Shown: positions 33,208 through 43,100 of the stretch, in pieces
How the letters are laid out: every line of letters starts with the position of its first letter
Position numbering within the stretch: position 1 is the first letter of the stretch
NCBI GenBank assembly: GCA_030762935.1
Contig: CM060891.1
Location: 1,244,001-1,308,000 of the forward strand
Direction of reading: 5' to 3'
From: Hymenopus coronatus
Lineage: Eukaryota > Arthropoda > Insecta > Mantodea > Hymenopodidae
DNA: 64,000 nt
Translations under genes and position numbers: made by a program
The notes under the pieces: generated by a model
What the model saw: only the letters and a program-made list of their open reading frames with translations
Database searches by the model: none
Told to the model about the DNA's origin: nothing

Positions 33208-33978
33208 TTATATATTACGTTTTCTACTATTCTTGCCCTTTGAAAATATAATTGTTTTACATTTGTTTGGATTTATCTCCATTTTATTATATTTTGCCCA
33301 GAGTTGAATTTTGTTTAAATCTTCTTGTAGATCTATTGCGTCACATTTACCGCTAATATTTCTATAGATTATACAATCGCCTGCAAATAGGCAAATCTGA
33401 GATGTTATCCCTTCCCGTAAATCATTTATATATGCTAAGAAAAGCAACGGCCCTATCACCCTTCCCTGGGGCACACCAGAACTTACATTTGTAGGAAACA
33501 ATAATTTATTTCCCAACCGCACTCTTTGGGTTCGTTCGCTCAAGAATTCCCGAATCCAAGTTATCACTCTGTTGTCTGTTTGCAGATTACAAAGTTTTTC
33601 TATTAGTCGTCCATGAGGTGCAAGGTCAAACGCTTTAGAAGAATCAATTACTATTGCATGTACTTTTCCACCCGCGTCAAGTCTATCAGCTACATCCTGA
33701 CAAACAGCTACTAGTTGACTCTCACAAGAATGTCCGTTCCGGAAACCATGTTGGCCTTCGAAGAGCCAATGCGTTTTATCCCATTCGCGTCTTAAATATT
33801 GTGCTATAAGATGCTCAACTTGTTTGCTTACTACTGATGTGAAACTAACAGGCCTATAGTTTGCCGCATTTGTTCGATCCCCTGCTTTATAAATAGGCAC
33901 AACTATAGCCTGCTTCCAATCTTGCGGTATACTTCCGTTATTTACTGTTACTTCGAATAGCCTCAGTATGTATGGCAC
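33208..33978 (-). pseudogene. Retrotransposon reverse transcriptase domain
   Basis: A 256-codon frame covering most of the RT fold, which copies element RNA into DNA at the nicked target. Visible in order: GSIPQDWKQAIVVPIYKAGD, NYRPVSFTSVVSKQVEHLI, GQHGFRNGHSCESQL, VIDSSKAFD (motif A with its catalytic Asp), SSGVPQGRVIGPLLFLAYIN (motif B), CLFAGDCIIYR (motif C) and NKIQLWAKYNKMEINPNKCK (motif D). Motif C is normally F/YADD. Here it is FAGD, so an essential metal-binding Asp is replaced by Gly. The N-terminal part lies in another frame at 34,166-33,963. Confidence 0.93.
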
Positions 33979-34452
33979 GATTGCATCCCCCCCAATCTTA
34001 AGAAAGTCGCCCGAAATGCCATCTGGCCCGACTGATTTATATTTCCTAATTTAGCTAACAGTCTTCTAATGTCGCTTGGTTTCACTGTCATAGGGGGCCC
34101 TTCCGTTCTTTTAATACTGGCATTGCTCTTTACTAAAAAATTTGAAGCGAAATGTTGATTAAACACTAGCTTTTAACAATGAATCGGCCATTAATATATT
34201 TCCATTCTTGATTTCTGGAATGATCTCTGTGTTTCCCCTGCACCTTCTCACAAATTTAAAAAATTGCTGTCAGACGAGAGAATACTTTTTAAGAAATGTT
34301 ATTCCGCAGTAATCTTTTCTAATAGAGGTTTGTTTGACAAAACTCGGAATTTATTTGCATGATAACTACTAATTTTTCATGAACTATATGCTCTCCTGAC
34401 TTGTTTCTTTAGCCGTTTTACTGTTTTATTGTAGTATTCCGGGTCAGGGTTT

Positions 34453-35260
34453 TTAGTTAGCATTTTTTGCTTCCATAACAATTTTTTTAAAATGTTGCCA
34501 TATTTTTTCTACCGAGCTTCCAGATTGGGACCACAGCGAATATTTTTCGTTTAAGAATTTTTGCAGTCTCGGAATGTCTCCTTTGTAATATTGGTAAAAG
34601 TGTCTCATTTCATCTGTGTGAAACTTGGCACGTATTCCTTCTACTTTAAGTAATACGCAGTTATGGTCACTTATACCTGGAAAAACCTTGCATTCTAGTA
34701 CAACTTCTTCTGGCTTTACAAGAAATATGTCCAAAACCGCCCCTTCTCTGGTTGGGGTTTTTACAGTTTGAACAAGACCACCTTCCCAAACCAGGTCATT
34801 AACAATAGCCTGCGATTCCCCACCCCCCCACGTCACCCGCCCAGTTAACTCGGGGAAGATTTAGGTCTCCCCCTACAATTACCTACTCACTGGCCATGTC
34901 ACTCTTAAACATTCGTTTTGCAAGTGATTTTAGTGATCCTAGGTGATCACCTGGTGGCCTATATGTTCCTATTACCTGCCATTTATTTTTACTATAGTTT
35001 CCTGAAATTTCTACTTGTAAGATTTCATATTCCTCATCCCTCCATAATTCGACAGCATTGTATACATTCTTGACACAAATAAATATCCCACCTCCTCTGC
35101 CATTCCTATCTCTTCTTATTGTCGTGAGGTTATTCCCTAATACTTCAGCGTTTTAATATCTGGATGAAGCCATGATTCGGTACCTATTACTACGTCTGGA
35201 TCATAAGCATTTATTAAGTTTGAGAATTCTTATTTTTTATTTAAGATACTTCGACAATTT
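34453..35260 (-). pseudogene. Retrotransposon AP-like endonuclease domain
   Basis: A frame-broken endonuclease that would nick target DNA. The start reads LQVNCRSILNKK (35,270-35,230). Next come DPDVVIGTESWLHPDI (about 35,195-35,150), TTIRRDRNGRGGGIFICVKN (about 35,130-35,070) and GTYRPPGDH (about 34,970-34,945). GGDLNLPRVNW follows near 34,865-34,830. The 127-codon frame 34,836-34,453 holds TREGAVLDIFLVKP and GISDHNCVLL, the conserved SDH with the catalytic His. Stops after LNKK and elsewhere abolish function. Confidence 0.85.
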
Positions 35261-35329
35261 ACCTGCAAAATCACTAGACTCACCTTTACTATTAGGTTTT
35301 TCGTCGGCGTTCCCACAGTGCCATTGTCA

Positions 35330-35735
35330 GTTGCCATCAGCCTCATCCCGACTGCCACCTTCCTCGTCTCGTCCGCAGCCCCCCTCGCCAGATGCGCCTC
35401 CGTTGTGTTCATCACCAACCTCGTCTCGTCCGCAGCCCCCTTGCCAGATGCGTCACCATCGTGTTCATCACCGTCCTCGTCTCGTCCGCAGCCCTCCTCG
35501 CCAGATGCACCTCCGTTGTGTTCATCACCGTCCTCGTCTCGTCTGCAGCCCCCCTTGCCAGATGCACCTCCGTCGTGTTCATCACCGTCCTCGTCTCGTC
35601 CATCGCCTTCCTTGTCTCGTCCGCAGCCCCCCTTGCCAGATGTGCCACCGTCGTGTTCATCACCGTCCTCGTCTCGTCCGTCACCTTCCTCGTCTCGTCC
35701 GCAGCCCCCCCTTGCCAGATGCGCCTCCGTCCTCG
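35330..35735 (-). repeat. 57-bp in-frame minisatellite inside the retrotransposon ORF
   Basis: Tandem 57-bp units (with shorter variants) encode a 19-residue repeat, GRDEDGDEHDGGASGKGGC, on the minus strand. They sit between the SGNH-esterase fragment and the endonuclease start LQVNCRSILNKK. The period is a multiple of 3, unlike the other arrays of this window, and at least six units stay in frame. The predicted linker is highly charged (Asp/Glu/Arg) and Gly-rich, probably unstructured. The plus-strand Pro/Ser-rich frames over the same DNA (for example 35,172-35,909) are its antisense shadow. Confidence 0.85.
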
Positions 35736-36154
35736 TCTCGTCCAGCGCCGTCCTCTTCCTGTTCTCCGCCGAACGATGCAGCCACTCTAGTGAAAAGTGA
35801 CGCCGCTCCACTCCTATTTAAGTGCACTCCGTCATGCCCTAAATCCTTATCACCCAGCCAGAGGTTTGGGTCAACGAAGAGAAGTCCCAGTCGCTCTGCC
35901 ACCCATTGAAAAGAGTCATTTACTCTACCAACCTTGTGCCAGTTTAAAATTATTTGAGCAGCGGGAAATTTACTCTTCATTGTTGTAGCCAAATCGTACA
36001 TGTTCCCCATGATGTGGTCTATGCTACCCCTCAGGTCATTTGATCCTACATGCACAATTACCGTTTCTGGATTTCTTTGTTCCTGCTGCTCCACAGCGTG
36101 CCTCATCTGCTCTATTCTTATTCCAGGGAAGCACTCTACAATGATGTCCAACAT
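35681..36154 (-). pseudogene. SGNH-esterase fragment of the retrotransposon
   Basis: A 157-codon frame. TVIVHVGSNDLRG (residues 31-43) contains the G-x-N-D block, and GHDGVHLNRSGAASLFTRV (residues 106-124) contains the D-x-x-H block of SGNH/GDSL hydrolases. Esterase domains of this type are known from ORF1 of CR1-group retrotransposons, where the role may be membrane or RNP related. The block with the nucleophilic Ser is missing because the insertion is 5'-truncated just upstream. The C-terminal tail (GAGRDEDGGASGKGG) runs directly into the 19-residue repeat; a C-homopolymer near 35,705 is where the frame changes. Confidence 0.85.
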
Positions 36155-36163
36155 GCTTTATTA

Positions 36164-36198
36164 TTGAGTTAAAGGGGTTATCACAAGTGAAACAATTC
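36164..36198. repeat. 62-bp array remnant right of the retrotransposon
   Basis: GAGTTAAAGGGGTTATCACA, AGTGAAACAATTC continues the interrupted 62-bp unit with a few changes, then an A-homopolymer at about 36,199-36,216. It shows that the array existed before the retrotransposon inserted. Confidence 0.85.
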
Positions 36199-36216
36199 AA
36201 AAAAAAAAAAAAAAAG

Positions 36217-36925
36217 CAGTTTGTGTTCCATTCACATGACTTTCCCTACATCTCTACAATAAATCATTGTTAAAAAGCTTATTCTTCTATTTACTTAATG
36301 CTGAAAAAATTAGCAGAAAAGGTCTTATTACTTGCTTCCTTATAAGTAGAAGTGAAATAAGGGACTACACTAGGTTAAATCGATAACCAAATCTTTTGAA
36401 AGCTGGTTGCTATGTGATTGAAGTTGCTTTGTTTCTATGGACAGGAGTTTACAAATACCCATATGAGAAAAGTATATGCACTTATAGCTGAAACTAATAA
36501 CAAGGTATATCTCAAAAACAGTAAACTCCATGAAAAAAAAAGAAATGTATAACCTGTGTGTTTTAATGAGATCTCCAATTTTTGTTAAGTAAGTTTCCGC
36601 CTATCTCTTATAGTTTACCAGTTATGCAAAGTTTTGCAAAATTCATCCAGAATAAACATTTCTTCAGGGGCTATTCCTAGAAAACTGAAGATACCTTGAA
36701 AAATACCGAACTTAAGTACCAAGTTTGGTACTTAACGGTCTTTTCAATTTTGAACTATGCTGCTCATAGACACACATACAGACATTTTTGAAAATATGTT
36801 TTTTTTTTATTCAGGGGGTGTCAAAACATGTATTTCTGGTGAGATCTCGGTATCAAATTTTTGATGCAATACAATACCTTCTATATACACTATGTAATTA
36901 GTATGTGTAGAAAAAGTAAAAAGCA
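36217..36925 (-). mobile_element. ACTTTCTCTAC-family repeat, copy 8 (near complete)
   Basis: A minus-oriented, nearly full-length copy. It begins with GCAGTTTGTGTTCCATTCAC, ATGACTTTCCCTAC and ends with CATGTATTTCTGGTGAGATC, CACTATGTAATTAGTATGTG, TAGAAAAAGTAAAAAGC. Internal blocks match copies 1, 4 and 5, including GTACCAAGTTTGGTACTTAA and a short imperfect CA tract at 36,765-36,782. It directly follows the A-homopolymer ending the 62-bp array remnant. The 72-codon minus-strand frame 37,025-36,807 overlaps its end and is not called. Confidence 0.8.
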
Positions 36926-37420
36926 AATGATTCATTGATGCCAAAAAATGTTGTTGGCTTACTTGCCACAATGAAATAAGACTCCATGTTTCTCTGTTAC
37001 TGGCAGAAAAATACAGCTTTGCCATACCTCAGTTTATTGCAACAGGACTTGAGTGGCTGCAGACACTTCTTGGATCTTACTGTCTATTTTGAGAGCATCC
37101 AACAAAAACATCTTAATTTACAGTCCAGGCATTACTCATCTCATTGGGTCTTCTTTTTCGTGCAAGAAGGACTTCTTATAAGTAAAAAACAAAAGAATTT
37201 GAGTCAGTTTTTGTAACGAACTTAGTAATTACTTTTGGGAACACTTGCTCCCATTTCCAACCCTTCTGGGTTGTCGGCCAGGTGCTCCATGTCTTTGATA
37301 AAAATGCACATGGAATGTCATAAGACAATCATCTGTAAAGCAACAGCAATGCTAGTTAAGAATGAACAACAACTGTGGTTGCTCTAACCACTCAGCTACT
37401 GTCACATTCAAGTTAATAGT
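36926..37420. other. Unassigned spacer
   Basis: Non-tandem sequence between repeat copy 8 and the 70-bp satellite. The 76-codon plus-strand frame at 36,986-37,216 has no recognisable domain. The last 30 bases before the array (GTCACATTCAAGTTAATAGT) look like a truncated, diverged satellite end. Confidence 0.45.
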
Positions 37421-39450
37421 ACCCTTAATAATACGTACCTGCCCAGTTGACTGACCGGGTAACATACACAAGTTACGTCACACCAACAGTACCCTTGTTA
37501 ATACGTACCTGCCCAGTTGACTGACCGGGTAACAAACACAAGTTACGTCACACCAACAGTACCCTTGTTAATACGTACCTGCCCAGTTGACTGACCGGGT
37601 AACATACACAAGTTACGTCACACCAACAGTACCCTTGTTAATACGTACCTGCCCAGTTGACTGACCGGGTAACATACACAAGTTACGTCACACCAACAGT
37701 ACCCTTGTTAATACGTACCTGCCCAGTTGACTGACCGGGTAACATACACAAGTTACGTCACACCAACAGTACCCTTGTTAATACGTACCTGCCCAGTTGA
37801 CTGACCGGGTAACATACACAAGTTACGTCACACCAACAGTACCCTTGTTAATACGTACCTGCCCAGTTGACTGACCGGGTAACATACACAAGTTACGTCA
37901 CACCAACAGTACCCTTGTTAATACGTACGTGCCCAGTTGACTGACCGGGTAACATACACAAGTTACGTCACACCAACACTACCCTTGTTAATACGTACCT
38001 GCCCAGTTGACTGACCGGGTAACATACACAAGTTACGTCACACCAACACTACCCTTGTTAATACGTACCTGCCCAGTTGACTGACCGGGTAACATACACA
38101 AGTTACGTCACACCAACACTACCCTTGTTAATACGTACCTGCCCAGTTGACTGACCGGGTAACAAACACAAGTTATGTCACACCAACACTACCCTTGTTA
38201 ATACGTACCTGCCCAGTTGACTGACCGGGTAACAAACACAAGTTACGTCACACCAACACTACCCTTGTTAATACGTACCTGCCCAGTTGACTGACCGGGT
38301 AACATACACAAGTTACGTCACACCAACAGTACCCTTGTTAATACGTACGTGCCCAGTTGACTGACCGGGTAACATACACAAGTTACGTCACACCAACACT
38401 ACCCTTGTTAATACGTACCTGCCCAGTTGACTGACCGGGTAACATACACAAGTTACGTCACACCAACAGTACCCTTGTTAATACGTACGTGCCCAGTTGA
38501 CTGACCGGGTAACAAACACAAGTTATGTCACACCAACACTACCCTTGTTAATACGTACCTGCCCAGTTGACTGACCGGGTAACAAACACAAGTTACGTCA
38601 CACCAACAGTACCCTTGTTAATACGTACCTGCCCAGTTGACTGACCGGGTAACATACACAAGTTACGTCACACCAACAGTACCCTTGTTAATACGTACCT
38701 GCCCAGTTGACTGACCGGGTAACATACACAAGTTACGTCACACCAACAGTACCCTTGTTAATACGTACCTGCCCAGTTGACTGACCGGGTAACATACACA
38801 AGTTACATCACACCAACAGTACCCTTGTTAATACGTACCTGCCCAGTTGACTGACCGGGTAACATACACAAGTTACGTCACACCAACAGTACCCTTGTTA
38901 ATACGTACGTGCCCAGTTGACTGACCGGGTAACATACACAAGTTACGTCACACCAACACTACCCTTGTTAATACGTACCTGCCCAGTTGACTGACCGGGT
39001 AACATACACAAGTTACGTCACACCAACACTACCCTTGTTAATACGTACCTGCCCAGTTGACTGACCGGGTAACAAACACAAGTTATGTCACACCAACACT
39101 ACCCTTGTTAATACGTACCTGCCCAGTTGACTGACCGGGTAACATACACAAGTTACGTCACACCAACACTACCCTTGTTAATACGTACCTGCCCAGTTGA
39201 CTGACCGGGTAACATACACAAGTTACGTCACACCAACAGTACCCTTGTTAATACGTACGTGCCCAGTTGACTGACCGGGTAACATACACAAGTTACGTCA
39301 CACCAACACTACCCTTGTTAATACGTACCTGCCCAGTTGACTGACCGGGTAACATACACAAGTTACGTCACACCAACAGTACCCTTGTTAATACGTACGT
39401 GCCCAGTTGACTGACCGGGTAACAAACACAAGTTACGTCACACCAACAGT
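37421..39450. repeat. 70-bp satellite, exactly 29 units
   Basis: 2,030 bp, which is 29 x 70 with no indels. Each unit holds ACCCTTGTTAATACGTACCT, GCCCAGTTGACTGACCGGGT, AACATACACA, AGTTACGTCA and CACCAACAGT. The first unit has AATA for GTTA. Unit differences are nearly all single bases at four positions (ACCT/ACGT, AACAT/AACAA, TTACG/TTATG, ACAGT/ACACT). Their order shows that units 8-16 and 22-29 share a similar succession of types, so a block of about 14 units was probably duplicated. There are no long open frames. Confidence 0.97.
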
Positions 39451-39989
39451 TGCTCAATAATTGTGTTCCTCACCTGGCTCTACCCTTACCAATCTGATAC
39501 TCAGTTTAAGTAAAAACAAGGGAATAGAGTTTAAAATAAACCACAGCATTATGTTTCAAAACCAAGTTTTATTATATCAGAAGTTTCAAACTTTTCAGAA
39601 AATATTTCTTTCTATCCGCTAAAAAAGGAGAAGTAAGTTACAAAGCAAAGAGAAATGAGTTGGTGATTCATCCACTTGTAAAATCATCTTCTGAGAGTCT
39701 TCTGAGAACCCTGCAAATAACAAAACTGTGTTGGTATTTCATATTTTTGTTTTAGTATTTCTGCTATATATAAGAGCAAATCTGAAACAGAATCATAACA
39801 CTATTAGATATAAGCAACTAGATGTAGTGGACAGAGGGGAAGACTGAGATTGCTGCAACTTAAGTCACTTCTGTTTACAGGACAATGCTTTACATCTTCA
39901 CAACACTATTCCTAAAAATTGGCACAAGAAACTCTCAAATTATTTTATTTATGGCATTCCAACTAACAGATACATTACCTTTCTTAGTT
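39451..39989. other. AT-rich spacer
   Basis: Non-repetitive AT-rich sequence with no open frame, tRNA-like block or transposase similarity that I can identify. Confidence 0.45.
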
Positions 39990-40135
39990 TTAAACATGTG
40001 ATGTGTTGCATTCACATCACTTTATTTAGTATCTGTTATTGCAAAAGCATATTCCTCTGTCTTCATGATCCTAATGACAATTATCAATAAATTGTCTTAT
40101 TACTTGCTTCCTTGTAAGTAGAAGTGAAAGAGATA
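39990..40135 (-). repeat. ACTTTCTCTAC-family repeat, copy 9 (3' end only)
   Basis: Minus-oriented terminal piece: GTGATGTGTTGCATTCACAT, CACTTTATTTAG, then TCTTCATGATCCTAATGACA and TTGTCTTATTACTTGCTTCC, TTGTAAGTAGAAGTGAAA. The rest of the element is missing. The last clear block ends about 150 bp left of the 88-bp satellite. Confidence 0.7.
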
Positions 40136-43100
40136 ACAATGTAATACCTAACGTTATGGTGCAATTAACTTCATTGAAAGAATGCAACATTTTTGTGTTG
40201 TCTCTTATTACCTTCTCTTGCATAATGAACACTTATTTCCATCTACCAAATTGAGATTACCATTAACTGTGATAGTGCTTAGCCTCAAGACATCTCAACT
40301 GAGCAAGGGCATGGAGAAGCTGTGTGCCAATGTCTGCTCATGTTTAACAGACATTGTGACTCTTGATCCATCACAAGACATCTCAACTGAGCAAGGGCAT
40401 GGAGAAGATGTGTGCCAATGTCTGCTTATGTTTAACAGACTATGTAACTCTTAATCCATCACAAGACATCTCAACTGAGCAAGGGCGTGGAGAAGCTGTA
40501 TGCCAATGTCTGCTTATGTTTAACAGACATTGTGACTCTTGATCCATCACAAGACATCTCAACTGAGCAAGGGCATGGAGAAGCTGTGTGCCAATGTCTG
40601 CTCATGTTTAACAGACTATGTAACTCTTGATCCATCACAAGACATCTCAACTGAGCAAGGGCATGGAGAAGCTGTGTGCCATGTATGCTCATGTTTAACA
40701 GACTATGTAACTCTTGATCCATCACAAGACATCTCAACTGAGCAAGGGCATGGAGAAGCTGTGTGTCTATGTCTGCTCATGTTTAACAGACATTGTGACT
40801 CTTGATCCATCACAAGGCATCTCAACTGAGCAAGGGCATGGAGAAGCTGTGTGTCTATGTCTGCTCATTTTTAACAGACATTGTGACTCTTGATCCATCA
40901 CAAGACATCTCAACTGAGCAAGGGCAAGGAGAACCTGTGTGCCAATGTCTGCTCATGTTTAACAGACATTGTGACTCTTGATCCATCACAAGACATCTCA
41001 ACTGTGGGAGGGCAAGGAGAACCTGTGTGCCAATGTCTGCTCATGTTTACAGACTATAACTCTTGATCCATCACAAGGCATCTCAACTGAGCAAGGGCAT
41101 GGAGAAGCTGTGTGCCAATGTCTGCTCATGTTTAACAGACATTGTGACTCTTGATCCATCACAAGACACGTCAACTGAGCAAGGGCATGGAGAAGATGTG
41201 TCTGCTCATGTATAACAGACATTTGTGTCTCTTGGTCCATCAGAAGACAACTGAACTGAGCAAGGGCATGGAGAAGCTGTGTGCCAATGTCTGCTCATGA
41301 TTAACAGACTATGTGACTCCTGATCCATCACAAGACACGTCAACTGAACAAGGGCATGGAGAAGCTGTGTGCCATGTCTGCTCATGTTTAACAGACTATG
41401 TAACTCTTGATCCATCACAAGACATCTCAACTGAGCAAGGGCATGGACAAGCTGTGTGCCAATGTCTGCTCATGTTTAACAGACATTGTGACTCTTGATC
41501 CAACATAAGACATCTCAACTGAGCAAGGGCATGGAGAAGCTGTGTGCCAATGTCTGCTCATGTTTAACAGACTATGTAACTCTTGAACCATCACAAGACA
41601 TCTCAACTGAGCAAGGGCGTGGAGAAGCTGTGTGCCAATGTCTGCTCATGTTTAACAGACATTGTGACTCTTGATCCAACATAAGACATCTCAACTGAGC
41701 AAGGGCATGGAGAAGCTGTGTGCCAATGTCTGCTCATGTTTAACAGACTATGTAACTCTTGATCCATCACAAGACATCTCAACTGAGCAATGGCAAGGAG
41801 AACCTGTGTGCCAATGTCTGCTCATGTTTAACAGACATTGTGACTCTTGATCCATCACAAGACATCTCAACTGAGCGAGGGCAAGGAGAACCTGTGTGCC
41901 AATGTCTGCTCATGTTTAACAGACTATAACTCTTGATCCATCACAAGGCATCTCAACTGAGCAAGGGCATGGAGAAGATGTGTCTGCTCATGTATAACAG
42001 ACATTTGTGTCTCTTGATCCATCACAAGACATCTCAACTGAGCAAGGGCAAGGAGAACCTGTGTGCCAATGTCTGCTCATGTTTAACAGACATTGTGACT
42101 CTTGATCCATCACAAGACATCTCAACTGTGGGAGGGCAAGGAGAACCTGTGTGCCAATGTCTGCTCATGTTTAATAGACTATAACTCTTGATCCATCACA
42201 AGGCATCTCAACTGAGCAAGGGCATGGAGAAGCTGTGTGCCAATGTCTGCTCATGTTTAACAGACATTGTGACTCTTGATCCATCACAAGACACGTCAAC
42301 TGAGCAAGGGCATGGAGAAGATGTGTCTGCTCATGTATAACAGACATTTGTGTCTCTTGGTCCATCAGAAGACAACTGAACTGAGCAAGGGCATGGAGAA
42401 GCTGTGTGCCAATGTCTGCTCATGATTAACAGACTATGTGACTCCTGATCCATCACAAGACACATCAACTGAGCAAGGGCATGGAGAAGCTGTGTGCCAT
42501 GTCTGCTCATGTTTAACAGACTATGTAACTCTTGATCCATCACAAGACATCTCAACTGAGCAAGGGCATGGAGAAGCTGTGTGCCAATGTCTGCTCATGT
42601 TTAACAGACATTGTGACTCTTGATCCATCACAAGACTTCTCAACTGAGCAAGGGCATGGAGAAGCTGTGTGCCAATGTCTGCTCATGTTTAACAGACTAT
42701 GTAACTCTTGAACCATCACAAGACATCTCAACTGAGCAAGGGCATGGAGAAGCTGTGTGCCAATGTCTGCTCATGTTTAACAGACATAGTGACTCTTGAT
42801 CCAACATAAGACATCTCAACTGAGCAAGGGCATGGAGAATCTGTGTGCCAATGTCTGCTCATGTTTAACAGACTATGTAACTCTTGATCCATCACAAGAC
42901 ATCTCAACTGAGCAAGGTCGTGGAGAAGCTGTGTGCCAATGTCTGCTCATGTTTAACAGACATTGTGACTCTTGATCCATCACAAGACATGTCAAATGAG
43001 CGAGGGCAAGGAGAACCTGTGTGCCAATGTCTGCTCATGTTTAACAGACATTGTGACTCTTGATCCATCACAAGACATCTCAACTGAGGGAGGGCAAGGA

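Larger units (their letters stand above)
32397..36163 (-). mobile_element. 5'-truncated CR1/Jockey-superfamily-like non-LTR retrotransposon
   Basis: A 3.77-kb retrotransposon inserted in the 62-bp array. In minus-strand order: an SGNH-esterase fragment (36,154 to about 35,740), an in-frame 19-codon repeat (about 35,735-35,330), an endonuclease (about 35,260-34,560), reverse transcriptase (about 34,170-33,200), and a C-terminal domain with a typical end (33,145 to about 32,600). The 3' terminus is GTGAAATAAAGTATCTATC with no poly(A). Array sequence resumes on the right with GAGTTAAAGGGG after ending at AAGTTA on the left, giving a possible short target duplication AGTTA. The 5' end is truncated: the catalytic-serine block of the esterase is absent. 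Several frameshifts and stops make the copy dead. Confidence 0.92.

Noticed and set aside
35172..35909. 245-codon Pro/Ser-rich plus-strand frame
   Set aside because: It is the antisense shadow of the 57-bp repeat in the retrotransposon ORF; the minus strand carries the recognisable esterase and endonuclease motifs.
32397..36216. LTR retrotransposon or endogenous virus
   Set aside because: No long terminal repeats, protease, integrase or envelope. AP-like endonuclease and CR1/Jockey-like RT motifs place it among non-LTR elements.
37421..39450. Possible CRISPR array (regular ~70-bp repeats)
   Set aside because: Units are contiguous with no unique spacers, the context is eukaryotic and there are no cas genes. 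It is a satellite.
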